Shown piece after piece: positions 27,892 through 37,782 of a DNA stretch of 64,000 nt (its first letter is position 1; each line of letters begins with the position of its first letter). The translations under genes and the position numbers were made by a program. Origin of the DNA: FEN-1219 sp963810755 (GTDB taxonomy: Bacteria; Pseudomonadota; Gammaproteobacteria; Steroidobacterales; Rariloculaceae); NCBI GenBank assembly GCA_963810755.1, contig CAWEOP010000004.1, positions 1-64,000 of the forward strand, written 5' to 3'. The notes under the pieces were generated by a model. That model searched no databases, was not told the origin of the DNA, and saw nothing but the letters and a program-made list of their open reading frames with translations.

Positions 27892-29145
27892 TCAATTCCC
27901 GATTCGAACCTTCGCGCCGTCCGCGAGCAGCGACAGATCGCCGACCGCGACGCGAGTACCCGACGTCAGGCCGGACAAGACGATCTGCCCGGCCGCGGTA
28001 CGGCTCCCGAGGCGCACGCTGCGCCGCTCCACGCTGCCGTCGTTGACCACGAACACCACGCCGGTGTCGCCGTTCGTCTGCACCGCGGACGGCGGCACGA
28101 TCAAGGCGCGCTGCGTGGCGTTGGGTTGCGTGGAAGTGGAAGGCGCGGTCGAATCGTCCGGGCGATCGAGGAACGACACTCGCACGCCCATCTCCGGAAG
28201 GATGCGCGCATCGTCGACTTCGAATCCCACCCTTACCTTGACCGTCGCCTTCGCTCGATCGGCTGTCGGGATGATCGCGATTACGTGCGCCGGGATGTTC
28301 CAGTCGGGGTACGCGTTCAGCTTCGCGGTCGCGGGTTGCTCGGGACGCACGCGATTGATGAAGTTCTCGCTGACGTCGACCTCGATCTCGAGCGACTGCA
28401 TGTCGACGATCGTGCCGATTCCCGTGCGTGTGAATCCGCCGCCCGCCGAGATCGGCGACACCATCTCGCCTTCCTGCGCGTTCTTGACGGTGACGATGCC
28501 GGCGAACGGGGCGCGCACGACCGTGTCGTCGAAATTGCGCTCGGCTAGGGCGAGGCTCGCGTCTGCTACGGCCACTACCCGCGTAGCGACGTCCAAGCTC
28601 GTCCGTGCCGCGTCGTAGTTGGCTTTCGCCGTGTCGAACGTCTGTGCGCTGATGACCGCGCGCATGAACTGCTGCTCGTTGCGGTGGAAGGTCGGCGTGG
28701 CGTTCTCGAACGCAACACGCGCTGCAGTCAGGTTCGCTTCGGATTGCGCCTTCTGCGCGCGCGCTTGTACGACGGTGGCTCGGGCGTTCGTATCGTCGAT
28801 GCGTGCAATGATCTCGTCGCGCTCGACGCGTTGCCCCTCCTCGATCCGCACATCGATCACTTTGCCGGTGATCTTCGACGACACGGTGGCCTGGCGGCGA
28901 GCGACGACGTATCCCGACGCATCGAGGATGGACCCGGGACCGACAACGAAGTCGGCGGGCGCCGGTTCCGCGGTCGCGACGGCGATCTGAACTCCGCGCG
29001 GGACGACGAACCAAGCCCCACCGCCGGCTAGCGCAATGACGGCGACGATCACAACGACCCAAATACCCCAACGCTTGGGCCGCTCTTCTGTTGCGGCCGG
29101 CCGCTCGATGCGTAGCTGATCGAGCAGCGCAGATTTGTCGTTCAC
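27892..29145 (-). CDS. periplasmic adaptor (membrane fusion) protein of an ABC exporter
   Basis: The frame is open to 29181, but GTG 29145 has AAAGGGGAG just upstream and is preferred (417 residues). There is one N-terminal transmembrane helix (WGIWVVVIVAVIALAGGGAWF), then lipoyl half-motifs (GYVVARRQATVSSKITGKV, APFAGIVTVKNAQEGEMV) flanking a coiled-coil hairpin (about 110-190, rich in A/Q/K). C-terminal beta-barrel and membrane-proximal domains follow. The protein resembles HlyD/MacA adaptors. It is the first gene of the adaptor-ATPase-permease-permease operon. No outer-membrane TolC homologue is in the window. Confidence 0.92.
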   Translation of the reverse strand: MNDKSALLDQLRIERPAATEERPKRWGIWVVVIVAVIALAGGGAWFVVPRGVQIAVATAEPAPADFVVGPGSILDASGYVVARRQATVSSKITGKVIDVRIEEGQRVERDEIIARIDDTNARATVVQARAQKAQSEANLTAARVAFENATPTFHRNEQQFMRAVISAQTFDTAKANYDAARTSLDVATRVVAVADASLALAERNFDDTVVRAPFAGIVTVKNAQEGEMVSPISAGGGFTRTGIGTIVDMQSLEIEVDVSENFINRVRPEQPATAKLNAYPDWNIPAHVIAIIPTADRAKATVKVRVGFEVDDARILPEMGVRVSFLDRPDDSTAPSTSTQPNATQRALIVPPSAVQTNGDTGVVFVVNDGSVERRSVRLGSRTAAGQIVLSGLTSGTRVAVGDLSLLADGAKVRIGN

Positions 29146-29481
29146 GTGTCTCCCCTTTGGCCCCTGACCTGGCCGCGACACTCCGGCTCGCGGCGACCGG
29201 ACAGTCGGCTTGCTCGCAGTGCGGCAAGTCCTTCCGTCACGGAGTGGGCTTAAGCAGAAACCGTGCCAAACACGGAAGTGATTTATAACTCCATGTTCGG
29301 TAGATGTTTCTTCAGGACATCGCGACGCACCGCGGTGGGCCGCGTTAGGGGACCGCGCTACTACTTAGTGAATCCAGCCAGCGCTGTGATGCTTTTGGCC
29401 AAGACGCCTGGGACGCAGGCGCCGGGCTGCGCGAACGCGATCGTCGCACGCGGGAAGTCCCTGCCCGCCGCCGCGCGCCGG
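29146..29481. other. intergenic region upstream of the export operon
   Basis: These 336 bases contain no supported gene. They hold the export operon control region (the sigma-54-like element at 29252-29268) and the space after the transglutaminase 3' end, which transcribes away from it. No terminator with a T run was seen. Confidence 0.5.
29252..29268 (-). promoter_or_regulatory. possible sigma-54 (-24/-12) promoter
   Basis: On the minus strand the bases read TGGCACGGTTTCTGCTT. They show the invariant GG and GC separated by exactly ten bases and match TGGCACG-N4-TTGCW except for one T to C change. The predicted start of transcription is about 29240, leaving a leader of about 95 bases before GTG 29145. 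No enhancer-binding regulator is encoded nearby. Confidence 0.5.
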
Positions 29482-30372
29482 TTAGGCTGCCGGCGACTTC
29501 ACTGGGTTGACGTCGACGGCAACCGCCACCTGGTGGGCGCCGCCGCCGACGATGAAACCGTTGATCGGGCTCACGTCGCCGTAATCGCGACCCCAGCCGA
29601 CCGTAATGTGCTCGACGTTAGGAATCTGGTTGTTGGTCGGATCGAAGTCCACCCACCCGTCCGACGGCGACCAGACGGAGATCCACGCGTGCGACGCGTC
29701 GGAGCCCACGAGCTTTTCCTTGCCCTCGGGTGGATGCGTCAGCAGATAGCCGCTCACGTAACGGGCAGCGAGTCCCACGCTGCGCAAACAGGCGAGCTCG
29801 AGGTGAGCGAAGTCCTGACAGACGCCCTTCCGCATCTGGAAGACGTCGCGCACGGGCGTCGAAACGTCCGAAACGCCGCCGCGATACTCGAACTCCTCAT
29901 AGATCCTCGTCGTGAGATCCATCGCCGCTTCGAGAATCGGCCTGCCCGGAACGAACGACTGCAGCGCATAGTCGTGAACCTCGTCGTTGGCCACGGAGTA
30001 CGGCGAGTCGAACGCGAATTGATAGGCGTTGAGCAGCGTCTCGTCGCTCACGCCTCCGAGCATCTCGCCGACCGCCTCCCACGCCGTGCTAGCCGCGAGA
30101 TCGAGCGACGCCGGCATAGGCGAGACCTCGACTCGCGAGCGCGCGTCGACGACGAGCCGCTCGTGCGGCTCCTGAACCGTGAGGTAGTAGACGGAGTTGC
30201 CGAAATAGTCCCTGCCCTCGGAATCCACCGCCGGAGCAGGATCGATGTGCATCGCCGTCTCGAGCGCCCGCTGGCGCGCGTGCCGGCGCGGCGCGAGGTG
30301 CAGCACGTGATGCGACACCGATACGACTTCCTCGTAAGTGAAGGTGGTCTTGTGGCGGATGTCGTAGATCAA
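29482..30372 (-). CDS. transglutaminase-like cysteine peptidase family protein
   Basis: This 296-residue protein has an N-terminal beta domain (IRHKTTFTYEEVVSVSHHVL) and a transglutaminase core. The core has Cys at about 184 in MRKGVCQDFAHLELACLR, His in SDASHAWISVWSP and Asp in GWVDFDPTNN, a complete Cys-His-Asp triad. It is cytoplasmic, with no signal. The start is a TTG that overlaps the stop of the ATP-grasp/Alpha-E gene by four bases (TTGA), implying coupled translation. Proteins of this type always accompany ATP-grasp and Alpha-E proteins in the amidoligase clusters described by Iyer and Aravind, where they are thought to act as peptidases or amide-bond enzymes. Confidence 0.88.
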   Translation of the reverse strand: MIYDIRHKTTFTYEEVVSVSHHVLHLAPRRHARQRALETAMHIDPAPAVDSEGRDYFGNSVYYLTVQEPHERLVVDARSRVEVSPMPASLDLAASTAWEAVGEMLGGVSDETLLNAYQFAFDSPYSVANDEVHDYALQSFVPGRPILEAAMDLTTRIYEEFEYRGGVSDVSTPVRDVFQMRKGVCQDFAHLELACLRSVGLAARYVSGYLLTHPPEGKEKLVGSDASHAWISVWSPSDGWVDFDPTNNQIPNVEHITVGWGRDYGDVSPINGFIVGGGAHQVAVAVDVNPVKSPAA

Positions 30373-32957
30373 CGCGGGGTCTCTACGCGTCGCGCGCCGG
30401 ACGTCCTCTTCGGCGACGAATGGCTGAAGTAGTGCTCGGCGATGTGATCGGACAAGTGGTGCACGTCTCGATCGATGCGCCGCACTAGGCGGTCCAGCTC
30501 CACGCGCGCGTCGAAACGGCTCGTCGTCGCGCCGAGATCCACGGGGTCGGCGAGCCTCAGCTCGTTGCTGAGCCGCATCACGATGCGCTGGTCGGCGGTC
30601 ATCATTCCGTCATCACCGGCGCCGGGCAATTCGCTCATGTGCTCGCTGAGCGTCAGGATCTGGAATACGGCCGAGCGCGGGTTCGTTTCGTCGCTGAGCA
30701 GCAAATCGAGCACCGCGGGAAGCTGCGGCGCGGCTTGATAACGGCCGCGATAGGTCATCGTGCTGTCCGCGAGCTCGAGCAGCAACTCGAGCGCGCCGTC
30801 GTCTTGCGGCTCTCCGCGGACCGCGAGCTGCTGGATCAACTGGATCATCGCGCGCAACCGCTCGAGACGGCGGCCCATGTCGAGGAACCGCCAGCCGTAA
30901 CCGCGCGTCATGTTCTCCATCACCATGCCGTTGAACGCGGCAAGGTACTGGATGAGCCGGTTCAAGAGCCGCAACGCGTCGTCGGTCTCGTGGCCCTCGC
31001 TGAGCTCCCACGAGTGGATGACCTCCGTGAGGTCTCGCAAGATGCGGAACGTGTCGAACGACAGACGTTCGCGCACCGCCTCCGCGTTGCGCCGAACGTT
31101 GCCGAGAACGGTCGCGAGACCATCCTTGCACTCGCGATCGAACAGAATGGTCCAGAGCTCGCGCTCGACGGCCTCGCGGCCTTCCTGCATCGCACGCCGG
31201 CCCCGGCGCGCCGACAGGTGCTTTTGCACGATGAGCATCGAAACCACGCGCTCGGGTGACACGAGGTTGCGTGTGGATCCCATTTCGCCGCCGAGCCGGA
31301 TCACGAGGCTGCGGAGGAGGCGCACTGCGCCTTCGGCGCGCTCGGTGTAGCGGCCGAGCCAGTACAGGTTGTCGGCCGTCCGGCTCGGCAGATCGCGGCC
31401 GCCGCGGTGCAGGCGCTGATTCGCCTGGCGCTGCGCGAGCAAGCTGAACTGCTCGACGGGCTGATCGGACAACACCCAGGTGTCCTTGCTCACGTCGCCG
31501 GTTTCGAGCCAAGGCGCACGCGGATCGGACCCCACGGCGATCCGCGTCAAACCGCCGGGCATCACCTGGTAGCCGTTCTCGGTCGCGGCGACATAGACGC
31601 GCAGAGAAATCGGCGCGGCCTGGAGCGAGCTCGCACCGGACCACACCGGCGCCATCGACAACGCGGCGGGCTCCTGGCCGATGAAATCGTGACCGCTACG
31701 CTCGATCGCGCGAATCAGGGCTTCGCGCTGCTCGGGCTCCGTGTCGGGCGTGACGAGGCTGCCCTGACCGGTCGCGAACAGATTTCGCGCGGTCGAGATA
31801 CGGCGCACGATCAGCTCGTCGAGGTGACTCAGCACGTACTCGCGCTCGCGCGGCTGGCCGCACCACCAAGTCGCGATGCTCGGAATCGCAAGCTCTTCGT
31901 CGAAGTAGAACCGGCTCAGGCTCGGCAGGAAGCTCAAAAAGGCGTCGCTCTCGACGAGGCCGCTCCCCAGCGCGTTGCCGATGGTGACCTTGCCGGCGCG
32001 TGCGGCTTGAAGCAGTCCAGGCACTCCGACGAGCGAATCGGTGCGCAGCTCGAGCGGATCGCAGAGCTCCGCGCTGATTCGGCGCATGATCAAGTCGACA
32101 GGCTTCAACCCTTCGACGGTCTTCAAATACACGCGGTCGTCACGGACCGTGAGGTCCGAGCCTTCGACGACGCTGAAACCAAGGTAGCGCGCGAGGTACG
32201 CGTGCTCGAAATAGTTTTGCGTCGCTTGCCCGGGCGAGAGGAACACGGCGAGGGGCGTATCGCGATTCGCGAGGCTCAGGAAACGCTGGCTGAAGGAACG
32301 GAAGAAGCTCGCGAGCCGCCGTACGTTGCGATCCGCGAACATCTCCGGCAGGCACTGCGAAGACACGACGCGATTCTCGAGCGCGTAGCCCGCGCCCGAC
32401 GGCGCCTGCGTGCGGTCACTGAGCACCCACCAGCGGCCGTCAGCCGAGCGCGCGAGATCGAACGCGACGAAGTGCAAATGCAGATCTTCGCGCACGGAAA
32501 CGCTCGCGCACGGCCGCAAGAACTGGGAGTTGCCGAACACGAGACCCGGCGGCAGCACCTTTTCTTTGAGCACGCGCTGCTCGCCGTAGAGATCCACGAG
32601 GAGCTCGTTCAGCAGCCGAGCCCGCTGCGTCACTCCGAGCTCGATCGCCGCCCATTCTTCCGGGTCGATGAGCAGCGGAAACAAGTCGAGCCGCCACGGC
32701 CGGCTGCTGTCGTGCTCGCCCTGCGCAACGAACGTGACGCCATTTTCGAGGAGCAACCGCTGCGCCTTGTCTTGCGCGGCCTTCGTCGCGCCCTCGCCCA
32801 TTGCGGCGAACGCTTCGAGCACGTTGCGCCAGCGCGGCCGCACCGTGCCGCGGTCGCTGTTCAACTCGTCGAACGCAGCGGGGGCAGGACGGTAGGACTC
32901 GAGCAGCTGCGCTTCGCGCGACGCGTGCTCGCTTTCTGCAGTATTAAACGCCGACAT
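30369..32957 (-). CDS. circularly permuted ATP-grasp fused to Alpha-E domain
   Basis: This 862-residue protein joins two normally separate proteins. Residues 1 to about 510 are a circularly permuted ATP-grasp ligase (DUF404/407 type), with WVLSDRTQAPSGAGYALENR, SSQCLPEMFADRNVRRL, DLIMRRISAELCDPLEL and RSGHDFIGQEPAAL. From about residue 522 (SRTADNLYWLGRYTERAEG) it is an all-helical Alpha-E domain (DUF403) ending near LDRLVRRIDRDVHHLSDHIA. ATP-grasp enzymes form amide bonds by acyl-phosphate; here an unknown peptide-like product is predicted. It starts 38 bases after the DUF2126 gene and overlaps the downstream transglutaminase gene. Confidence 0.9.
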   Translation of the reverse strand: MSAFNTAESEHASREAQLLESYRPAPAAFDELNSDRGTVRPRWRNVLEAFAAMGEGATKAAQDKAQRLLLENGVTFVAQGEHDSSRPWRLDLFPLLIDPEEWAAIELGVTQRARLLNELLVDLYGEQRVLKEKVLPPGLVFGNSQFLRPCASVSVREDLHLHFVAFDLARSADGRWWVLSDRTQAPSGAGYALENRVVSSQCLPEMFADRNVRRLASFFRSFSQRFLSLANRDTPLAVFLSPGQATQNYFEHAYLARYLGFSVVEGSDLTVRDDRVYLKTVEGLKPVDLIMRRISAELCDPLELRTDSLVGVPGLLQAARAGKVTIGNALGSGLVESDAFLSFLPSLSRFYFDEELAIPSIATWWCGQPREREYVLSHLDELIVRRISTARNLFATGQGSLVTPDTEPEQREALIRAIERSGHDFIGQEPAALSMAPVWSGASSLQAAPISLRVYVAATENGYQVMPGGLTRIAVGSDPRAPWLETGDVSKDTWVLSDQPVEQFSLLAQRQANQRLHRGGRDLPSRTADNLYWLGRYTERAEGAVRLLRSLVIRLGGEMGSTRNLVSPERVVSMLIVQKHLSARRGRRAMQEGREAVERELWTILFDRECKDGLATVLGNVRRNAEAVRERLSFDTFRILRDLTEVIHSWELSEGHETDDALRLLNRLIQYLAAFNGMVMENMTRGYGWRFLDMGRRLERLRAMIQLIQQLAVRGEPQDDGALELLLELADSTMTYRGRYQAAPQLPAVLDLLLSDETNPRSAVFQILTLSEHMSELPGAGDDGMMTADQRIVMRLSNELRLADPVDLGATTSRFDARVELDRLVRRIDRDVHHLSDHIAEHYFSHSSPKRTSGARRVETPR

Positions 32958-32995
32958 GCCTTTCGTGAGTGAGAGGGCCGCCGCGCAAGTCTAAC

Positions 32996-35900
32996 TCAGT
33001 GCGACCAGCGCAGATCCAGTGTGTACGGAAACTCCGGCCGAACGACGGGCTGCGGTTCCGGATATGGCCCCGCCGTGTGGCCGAACGGGAAGAATCGGGC
33101 GAGCCGCCGGCTTTCCGCCTCGTAGGAGTTCACGGGGAAGCGATCGAAACTGCGGCCGCCGGGGTGCGCGACGTGGTACGTGCAGCCGGCCACGGCGCGT
33201 CCGGACCACCGGTCGTAGAGATCGAAGACGAGCGGCGCGTCGATGGGAATCGTCGGGTGCAGGCTCGATGCGGGCTGCCACGCGCGAAAGCGGACACCGC
33301 CGACGAGCTCCTCGGCGCGGCCGGTCGTCACGAGCGGCACGCGGCGGCCGTTGCACGCGATCAAGTAGCGCGCAGGATTCATGCCTCGCACCTTGACCTG
33401 CAAACGCTCGATCGACGAGTCGACATAACGCACCGTTCCGCCGACGGCGCCCTCTTCGCCCAGCACGTGCCACGGCTCGAGAGCCTGGCGCAACTCGATC
33501 TCGACGCTACCAAACCCGACGGTGCCGTAGGCGGGGAAGCGAAACTCGAAATGCGGCGCGAACCACGCGGCGTCGAGGCCGTAGCCCGCACGGTTCATGT
33601 CGTCGATGACGTCCGTGAAGTCCTGCCAAACGTGGAACGGCAGCATGAACCGGTCGTGCAGCTGCGTTCCCCAGCGCACGAGGTCGCCTTGATAGGGCAC
33701 TCGCCAGAAGCGCGCTACGAGCGCGAGCAAGAACAATTGCTGCGCGAGGCTCATGCGCGGGTGCGGAGGCATCTCGAACGCGCGGAACTCCACGAGACCG
33801 AGGCGGCCGGTCGGGCCGTCGGGCGAATAGAGCTTGTCGATGCAGATTTCGGCGCGATGAGTGTTGCCCGTCACGTCGATGAGGAGGTTCCGGAACAGCC
33901 GATCCACGAGCCAGGGCGGCGGTTGCGAAGACTTCGCGACTTGCGCAAACGCGAGCTCGAGCTCGTAGAGCAAATCGTGGCGAGCTTCGTCGATCCGCGG
34001 CGCCTGACTCGTCGGGCCGATGAACATGCCCGAGAACAGATACGACAACGCGGGATGATGCTGCCAAAACGTGATCAGGCTGCGCAGCAGGTCCGGCCGG
34101 CGCAGGAACGGGCTGTCCTCGGGGCGTGCTCCGCCGAGCACGACGTGATTGCCGCCGCCCGTGCCGGTATGGCGGCCGTCGAGCATGAACTTCTCGGTGA
34201 CGAGCCGCGTGTGGCGCGCGTCGTCGTAAAGCCCCTCCGTGATCGCCCGCATCTCGTTCCAGCTGTTGGCGGGTTGGATGTTCACCTCGATCACGCCCGG
34301 GTCCGGCGTCACCTTCAGCACGTTGAGCCGCGGATCTTTCGGCGGCTCGTAGCCCTCGAGGTGCAGCGGCACGCCGAGCTCGGCGCTCGCGTCCTCGACG
34401 GCGGCGATCAGGTCGATGAAGTCCTCGAGCTCCGCGACCGGCGGGAGAAACACACAGAGCCGGCCGTCCCTCGGTTCCGCGGCAATCGCCGTTCGTGCAG
34501 GCCGGCTACCGCCGAGCGGGTTCGACTGCTGCTCGGGACGCACGCGCGACGTCGACCGAGCGCCCTGACGGAACGGTTGGCGAGCGGGGTGCGGCTCCGG
34601 CAGCTCGCCGCGCGGAGCAAACGGATCGGCCGGCACGATGTGCGGAAAAGCGAGCGGCGGAATATACGTGAGTGAGGAAAGCGGCAAGCGAAACCCGAGC
34701 GGCGAATCGCCCGGCAGCAAGAACAGCCTGCCGGAACGCGTCGTCCACGGCTCGCTGACCCAGCGCCGCGGGTCACCCGCCGCCTTTGCGTTCCACCGCT
34801 GCACCGGAAGCACATAGCCGGCGGGCTTCCCGAGCCCGCGCTCGAAAACGCGCGCGAGCCGCATCCGAGCCATCGGATCGTCGAGGCGATTCGTAGCCGG
34901 GTCGAGATTCTCAGGGAGCTTGCGCTCCTGGCTGATGAAGTGCCAGGGATCCTCGTAGGCCGGCGTGACCGCGAGTCGATCGACCTCGAGACGATTCGCG
35001 ACACCTTGCAGGAACTCACGCGCCGTGTCCGCGGTGACGCCGTAGTCTTTGTCTTCCTTGGCGATCAACGTACCGTCGGTCCAAACCGGTCGTCCGTCGC
35101 GCCGCCAGTAGAGCGCGAACGACCAACGCGGCAACTGCTCGCCGGGGTACCACTTGCCCTGACCGTAGTGCAGTAGACCCTGTGGCGCGTAGCGCGAACG
35201 CAATCGTTGAATGAGCTCCGTCGCGAACTTGCGCTTGGTGGGTCCCGTGGCGGTCGTATTCCATTCCGGCGCATCCGGGTCATCGCTCGCGACGAACGTC
35301 GGTTCGCCGCCGATCGTGATCCGCACGTCGTCCGTCTTGAGCTGCCGCTCGATCCGCTGACCGAACTCGTCGATCGCCCGCCACTGCTCGTCGCTGTAGG
35401 GTTTCGTGACGCGCGGCGATTCGACCACGCGCCGCACGCTCATCTTGTGCTCGAACGTCGTTTCACATTCCTCGATCGCGCCCGTGATCGGCGCCGCGCT
35501 CACGGGGTGCGGCGTGCACGCGAGCGGGATGTGGCCCTCGCCCGCGAACAGGCCGGACGTGGGATCGAGCCCAACCCAGCCCGCACCGGGCAAGTACGCC
35601 TCGCACCACGCATGGAGATCCGTGAAGTCTTGAGCAGCCCCGGACGGTCCATCGAGCGACTTCACGTCGGCAACGAGCTGAATCAAGTAGCCGGACACGA
35701 ACCGGCTCGCGATACCGAGATGCCGGAGTATCTGCACGAGCAACCAGCCCGTGTCGCGACAAGAGCCTGAGCCCAGCGTCAACGTCTCTTCGGGCGTCTG
35801 CACGCCGGGCTCGAGCCGGATCGTGTAGCGAATCTCCGATTGCAGCCGACTATTGAGCTCGACGAGAAAATCGATGGTGCGCACATCCTGGCGGCCGCGC

Positions 35901-36301
35901 AGATCGCGCAACCATTTTTTCAGCAGGGGCGGCGCCGGCATCGTCGTGAGATACGGCTCGAGATCCTTGCGAAGACCCGCCTCGTAGACGAAGGGATACG
36001 TCTCGGCTTCGGGCTCGAGAAAGAAATCGAATGGATTGCGCACCGCCATGTCGGCGACCAGGTCCACCTCCACGAAGAAGTGCGTCACCTTCTCCGGGAA
36101 GACGACGCGCGCCATGAAGTTGCCGTGCGGGTCCTGCTGCCAATTCAGGAAATAGCCCTGCGGCTCGATGCGCAGCGAGTAGCTCGGAACCGGCGTGCGG
36201 CTGTGAGGTGCAGGGCGCAAGCGAATGACTTGCGGTCCCATCTGAACGCGGCGGTCGTATTCGTAGCGGGTCTGGTGGTTCAGCGAGACTTGGAGGGTCA
36301 T
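32996..36301 (-). CDS. transglutaminase-DUF2126 fusion protein
   Basis: The frame is open to 36433, but ATG 36301 (MTLQVSLNHQTRYEYDRRVQ) matches the normal N-terminus, giving 1101 residues. The first 300 residues are an N-terminal beta domain and transglutaminase core with Cys at about 180 (TLGSGSCRDTGW), His (TDLHAWCEAYLP) and Asp (WVGLDPTSG). The rest is DUF2126 (about 330-1095), with RITIGGEPTFVASDDPDAPE, LHYGQGKWYPGEQLPRWSF and HTGTGGGNHVVLGGA. DUF2126 resembles a GCS/glutamine-synthetase-type ligase module. It is first in the three-gene operon, and its product probably works with the ATP-grasp/Alpha-E protein. Confidence 0.93.
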   Translation of the reverse strand: MTLQVSLNHQTRYEYDRRVQMGPQVIRLRPAPHSRTPVPSYSLRIEPQGYFLNWQQDPHGNFMARVVFPEKVTHFFVEVDLVADMAVRNPFDFFLEPEAETYPFVYEAGLRKDLEPYLTTMPAPPLLKKWLRDLRGRQDVRTIDFLVELNSRLQSEIRYTIRLEPGVQTPEETLTLGSGSCRDTGWLLVQILRHLGIASRFVSGYLIQLVADVKSLDGPSGAAQDFTDLHAWCEAYLPGAGWVGLDPTSGLFAGEGHIPLACTPHPVSAAPITGAIEECETTFEHKMSVRRVVESPRVTKPYSDEQWRAIDEFGQRIERQLKTDDVRITIGGEPTFVASDDPDAPEWNTTATGPTKRKFATELIQRLRSRYAPQGLLHYGQGKWYPGEQLPRWSFALYWRRDGRPVWTDGTLIAKEDKDYGVTADTAREFLQGVANRLEVDRLAVTPAYEDPWHFISQERKLPENLDPATNRLDDPMARMRLARVFERGLGKPAGYVLPVQRWNAKAAGDPRRWVSEPWTTRSGRLFLLPGDSPLGFRLPLSSLTYIPPLAFPHIVPADPFAPRGELPEPHPARQPFRQGARSTSRVRPEQQSNPLGGSRPARTAIAAEPRDGRLCVFLPPVAELEDFIDLIAAVEDASAELGVPLHLEGYEPPKDPRLNVLKVTPDPGVIEVNIQPANSWNEMRAITEGLYDDARHTRLVTEKFMLDGRHTGTGGGNHVVLGGARPEDSPFLRRPDLLRSLITFWQHHPALSYLFSGMFIGPTSQAPRIDEARHDLLYELELAFAQVAKSSQPPPWLVDRLFRNLLIDVTGNTHRAEICIDKLYSPDGPTGRLGLVEFRAFEMPPHPRMSLAQQLFLLALVARFWRVPYQGDLVRWGTQLHDRFMLPFHVWQDFTDVIDDMNRAGYGLDAAWFAPHFEFRFPAYGTVGFGSVEIELRQALEPWHVLGEEGAVGGTVRYVDSSIERLQVKVRGMNPARYLIACNGRRVPLVTTGRAEELVGGVRFRAWQPASSLHPTIPIDAPLVFDLYDRWSGRAVAGCTYHVAHPGGRSFDRFPVNSYEAESRRLARFFPFGHTAGPYPEPQPVVRPEFPYTLDLRWSH

Positions 36302-36452
36302 GAAATCGCAGCTGCGGCCGGAGAGCCGGGGTCGATTCGAGTATATCGAATCGCTCTCCGGCCGCCACAACGAGGGGTTCACTTCGACATGAGTCGGGCT
36401 CACCTGTCGCGCGGCGCGGCACACGGCGCGCACACCGTCACGGCCGGGCGAT

Positions 36453-37733
36453 TCAGGCCGGGCCGATGACCTCGAGCCCGCCCATGTACGGCTGCAACGC
36501 GGCCGGCACGCGCACTGAGCCGTCGGCCTGCTGATAGTTCTCGACGACGGCGATCAGCGTTCGGCCCACTGCGAGCCCCGATCCGTTCAACGTGTGCAAG
36601 CTCTCCGGCTTGCCGGACTCGGGGTTGCGCCAGCGCGCCTGCATGCGCCGCGCCTGGAACGCCTCGCAGTTGCTGCAGGAGGAGATCTCGCGATATTTGC
36701 CTTGACCCGGCAGCCAGACCTCGATGTCGTAGCTCTTGGCCGCGCTGAATCCGATATCTCCTGCGCAAAGAGCGACGACGCGGTACGCGAGCTCGAGTCG
36801 CTGCAGAATGGCTTCGGCGTTGCGCACGAGTAGCTCGAGCTCGCGGTAGGACTCGGCGGGTTTCACGATGTGCACGAGCTCTACCTTCTCGAACTGATGC
36901 TGCCGGATCATGCCGCGCGTGTCCTGTCCGTAGGAACCGGCCTCCGAGCGAAAGCACGGCGTGTGCGCGGTCAAACGCATGGGCAGGCTCTTGGCTTCCA
37001 CGATGCTGTCCGCGACGAGGTTCGTGAGCGACACTTCGGCCGTCGGTATCAATCGGAGCTTGTTGTCGCCTTCGAGCGCGAACAACTCTGCGGCAAACTT
37101 GGGCAACTGGCCCGTGCCGAACAGCGTGCGATCGTTGACCAGATACGGAACGTAGGTCTCGCTGTAACCGTGCTCGCGGGTGTGCACATCGAGCATCAAT
37201 TGCGTGATCGCGCGATGCAGCCGCGCGAGAGCGCTACGCAGCACGACGAACCGAGCACCGGACAGCTTGGCGGCAGCATCGAAGTCCATGAGACCGAGCC
37301 GCTCCCCGAGCGCGACGTGGTCTTGCGGAGCGAACGCAAACGTGGGCGGCGTCCCCCAACGTCGCACCTCGACATTCGCGGCGGCGTCTCTGCCGTCGGG
37401 CACGGATGCGTCGAGCAGGTTCGGCAGTCCGGCCAAGAACTCGTCGAGCTCCACCGCGATCGCCGCCAACCGCGCTTCGCCTGCGGCAAGCGCGTCGCCG
37501 AGCTCGCCGACCTCGCGCTTGAGCGCTTCGACGTCGCCCCCCGCCGCCTTCGCGCGGCCGATGTTCTTCGAGCGCTCGTTGCGCGTCTGCCGCAGGCCCT
37601 CGACCTGCACCTGCAGCTCTTTACGCTGTGTCTCGAGTGTGACGTACCGGGCTCGGTCGAACGTGAATCCGCGGCGCGCGAGATTCGCGACTACGGCATC
37701 GAGATCCTGTCGAAGTGATTTTTGATCCAACAT
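36453..37733 (-). CDS. serS: serine--tRNA ligase
   Basis: This 426-residue class II synthetase has the N-terminal coiled-coil arm (about 30-100, KELQVQVEGLRQTRNERSKN) that grips the long variable arm of tRNA-Ser. Motif 2 is FRSEAGSYGQDTRGMIRQHQ, preceded by the TAEVSLTNL serine pocket, and motif 3 is NGSGLAVGRTLIAVVENYQ. The length is normal. It charges the tRNA-Ser encoded at 15796 among others. Confidence 0.97.
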   Translation of the reverse strand: MLDQKSLRQDLDAVVANLARRGFTFDRARYVTLETQRKELQVQVEGLRQTRNERSKNIGRAKAAGGDVEALKREVGELGDALAAGEARLAAIAVELDEFLAGLPNLLDASVPDGRDAAANVEVRRWGTPPTFAFAPQDHVALGERLGLMDFDAAAKLSGARFVVLRSALARLHRAITQLMLDVHTREHGYSETYVPYLVNDRTLFGTGQLPKFAAELFALEGDNKLRLIPTAEVSLTNLVADSIVEAKSLPMRLTAHTPCFRSEAGSYGQDTRGMIRQHQFEKVELVHIVKPAESYRELELLVRNAEAILQRLELAYRVVALCAGDIGFSAAKSYDIEVWLPGQGKYREISSCSNCEAFQARRMQARWRNPESGKPESLHTLNGSGLAVGRTLIAVVENYQQADGSVRVPAALQPYMGGLEVIGPA

Positions 37734-37782
37734 ATGATCGTTGCGATGCTACGCCGGCGGGCTCGAAATCCGTAGGGCGCGC

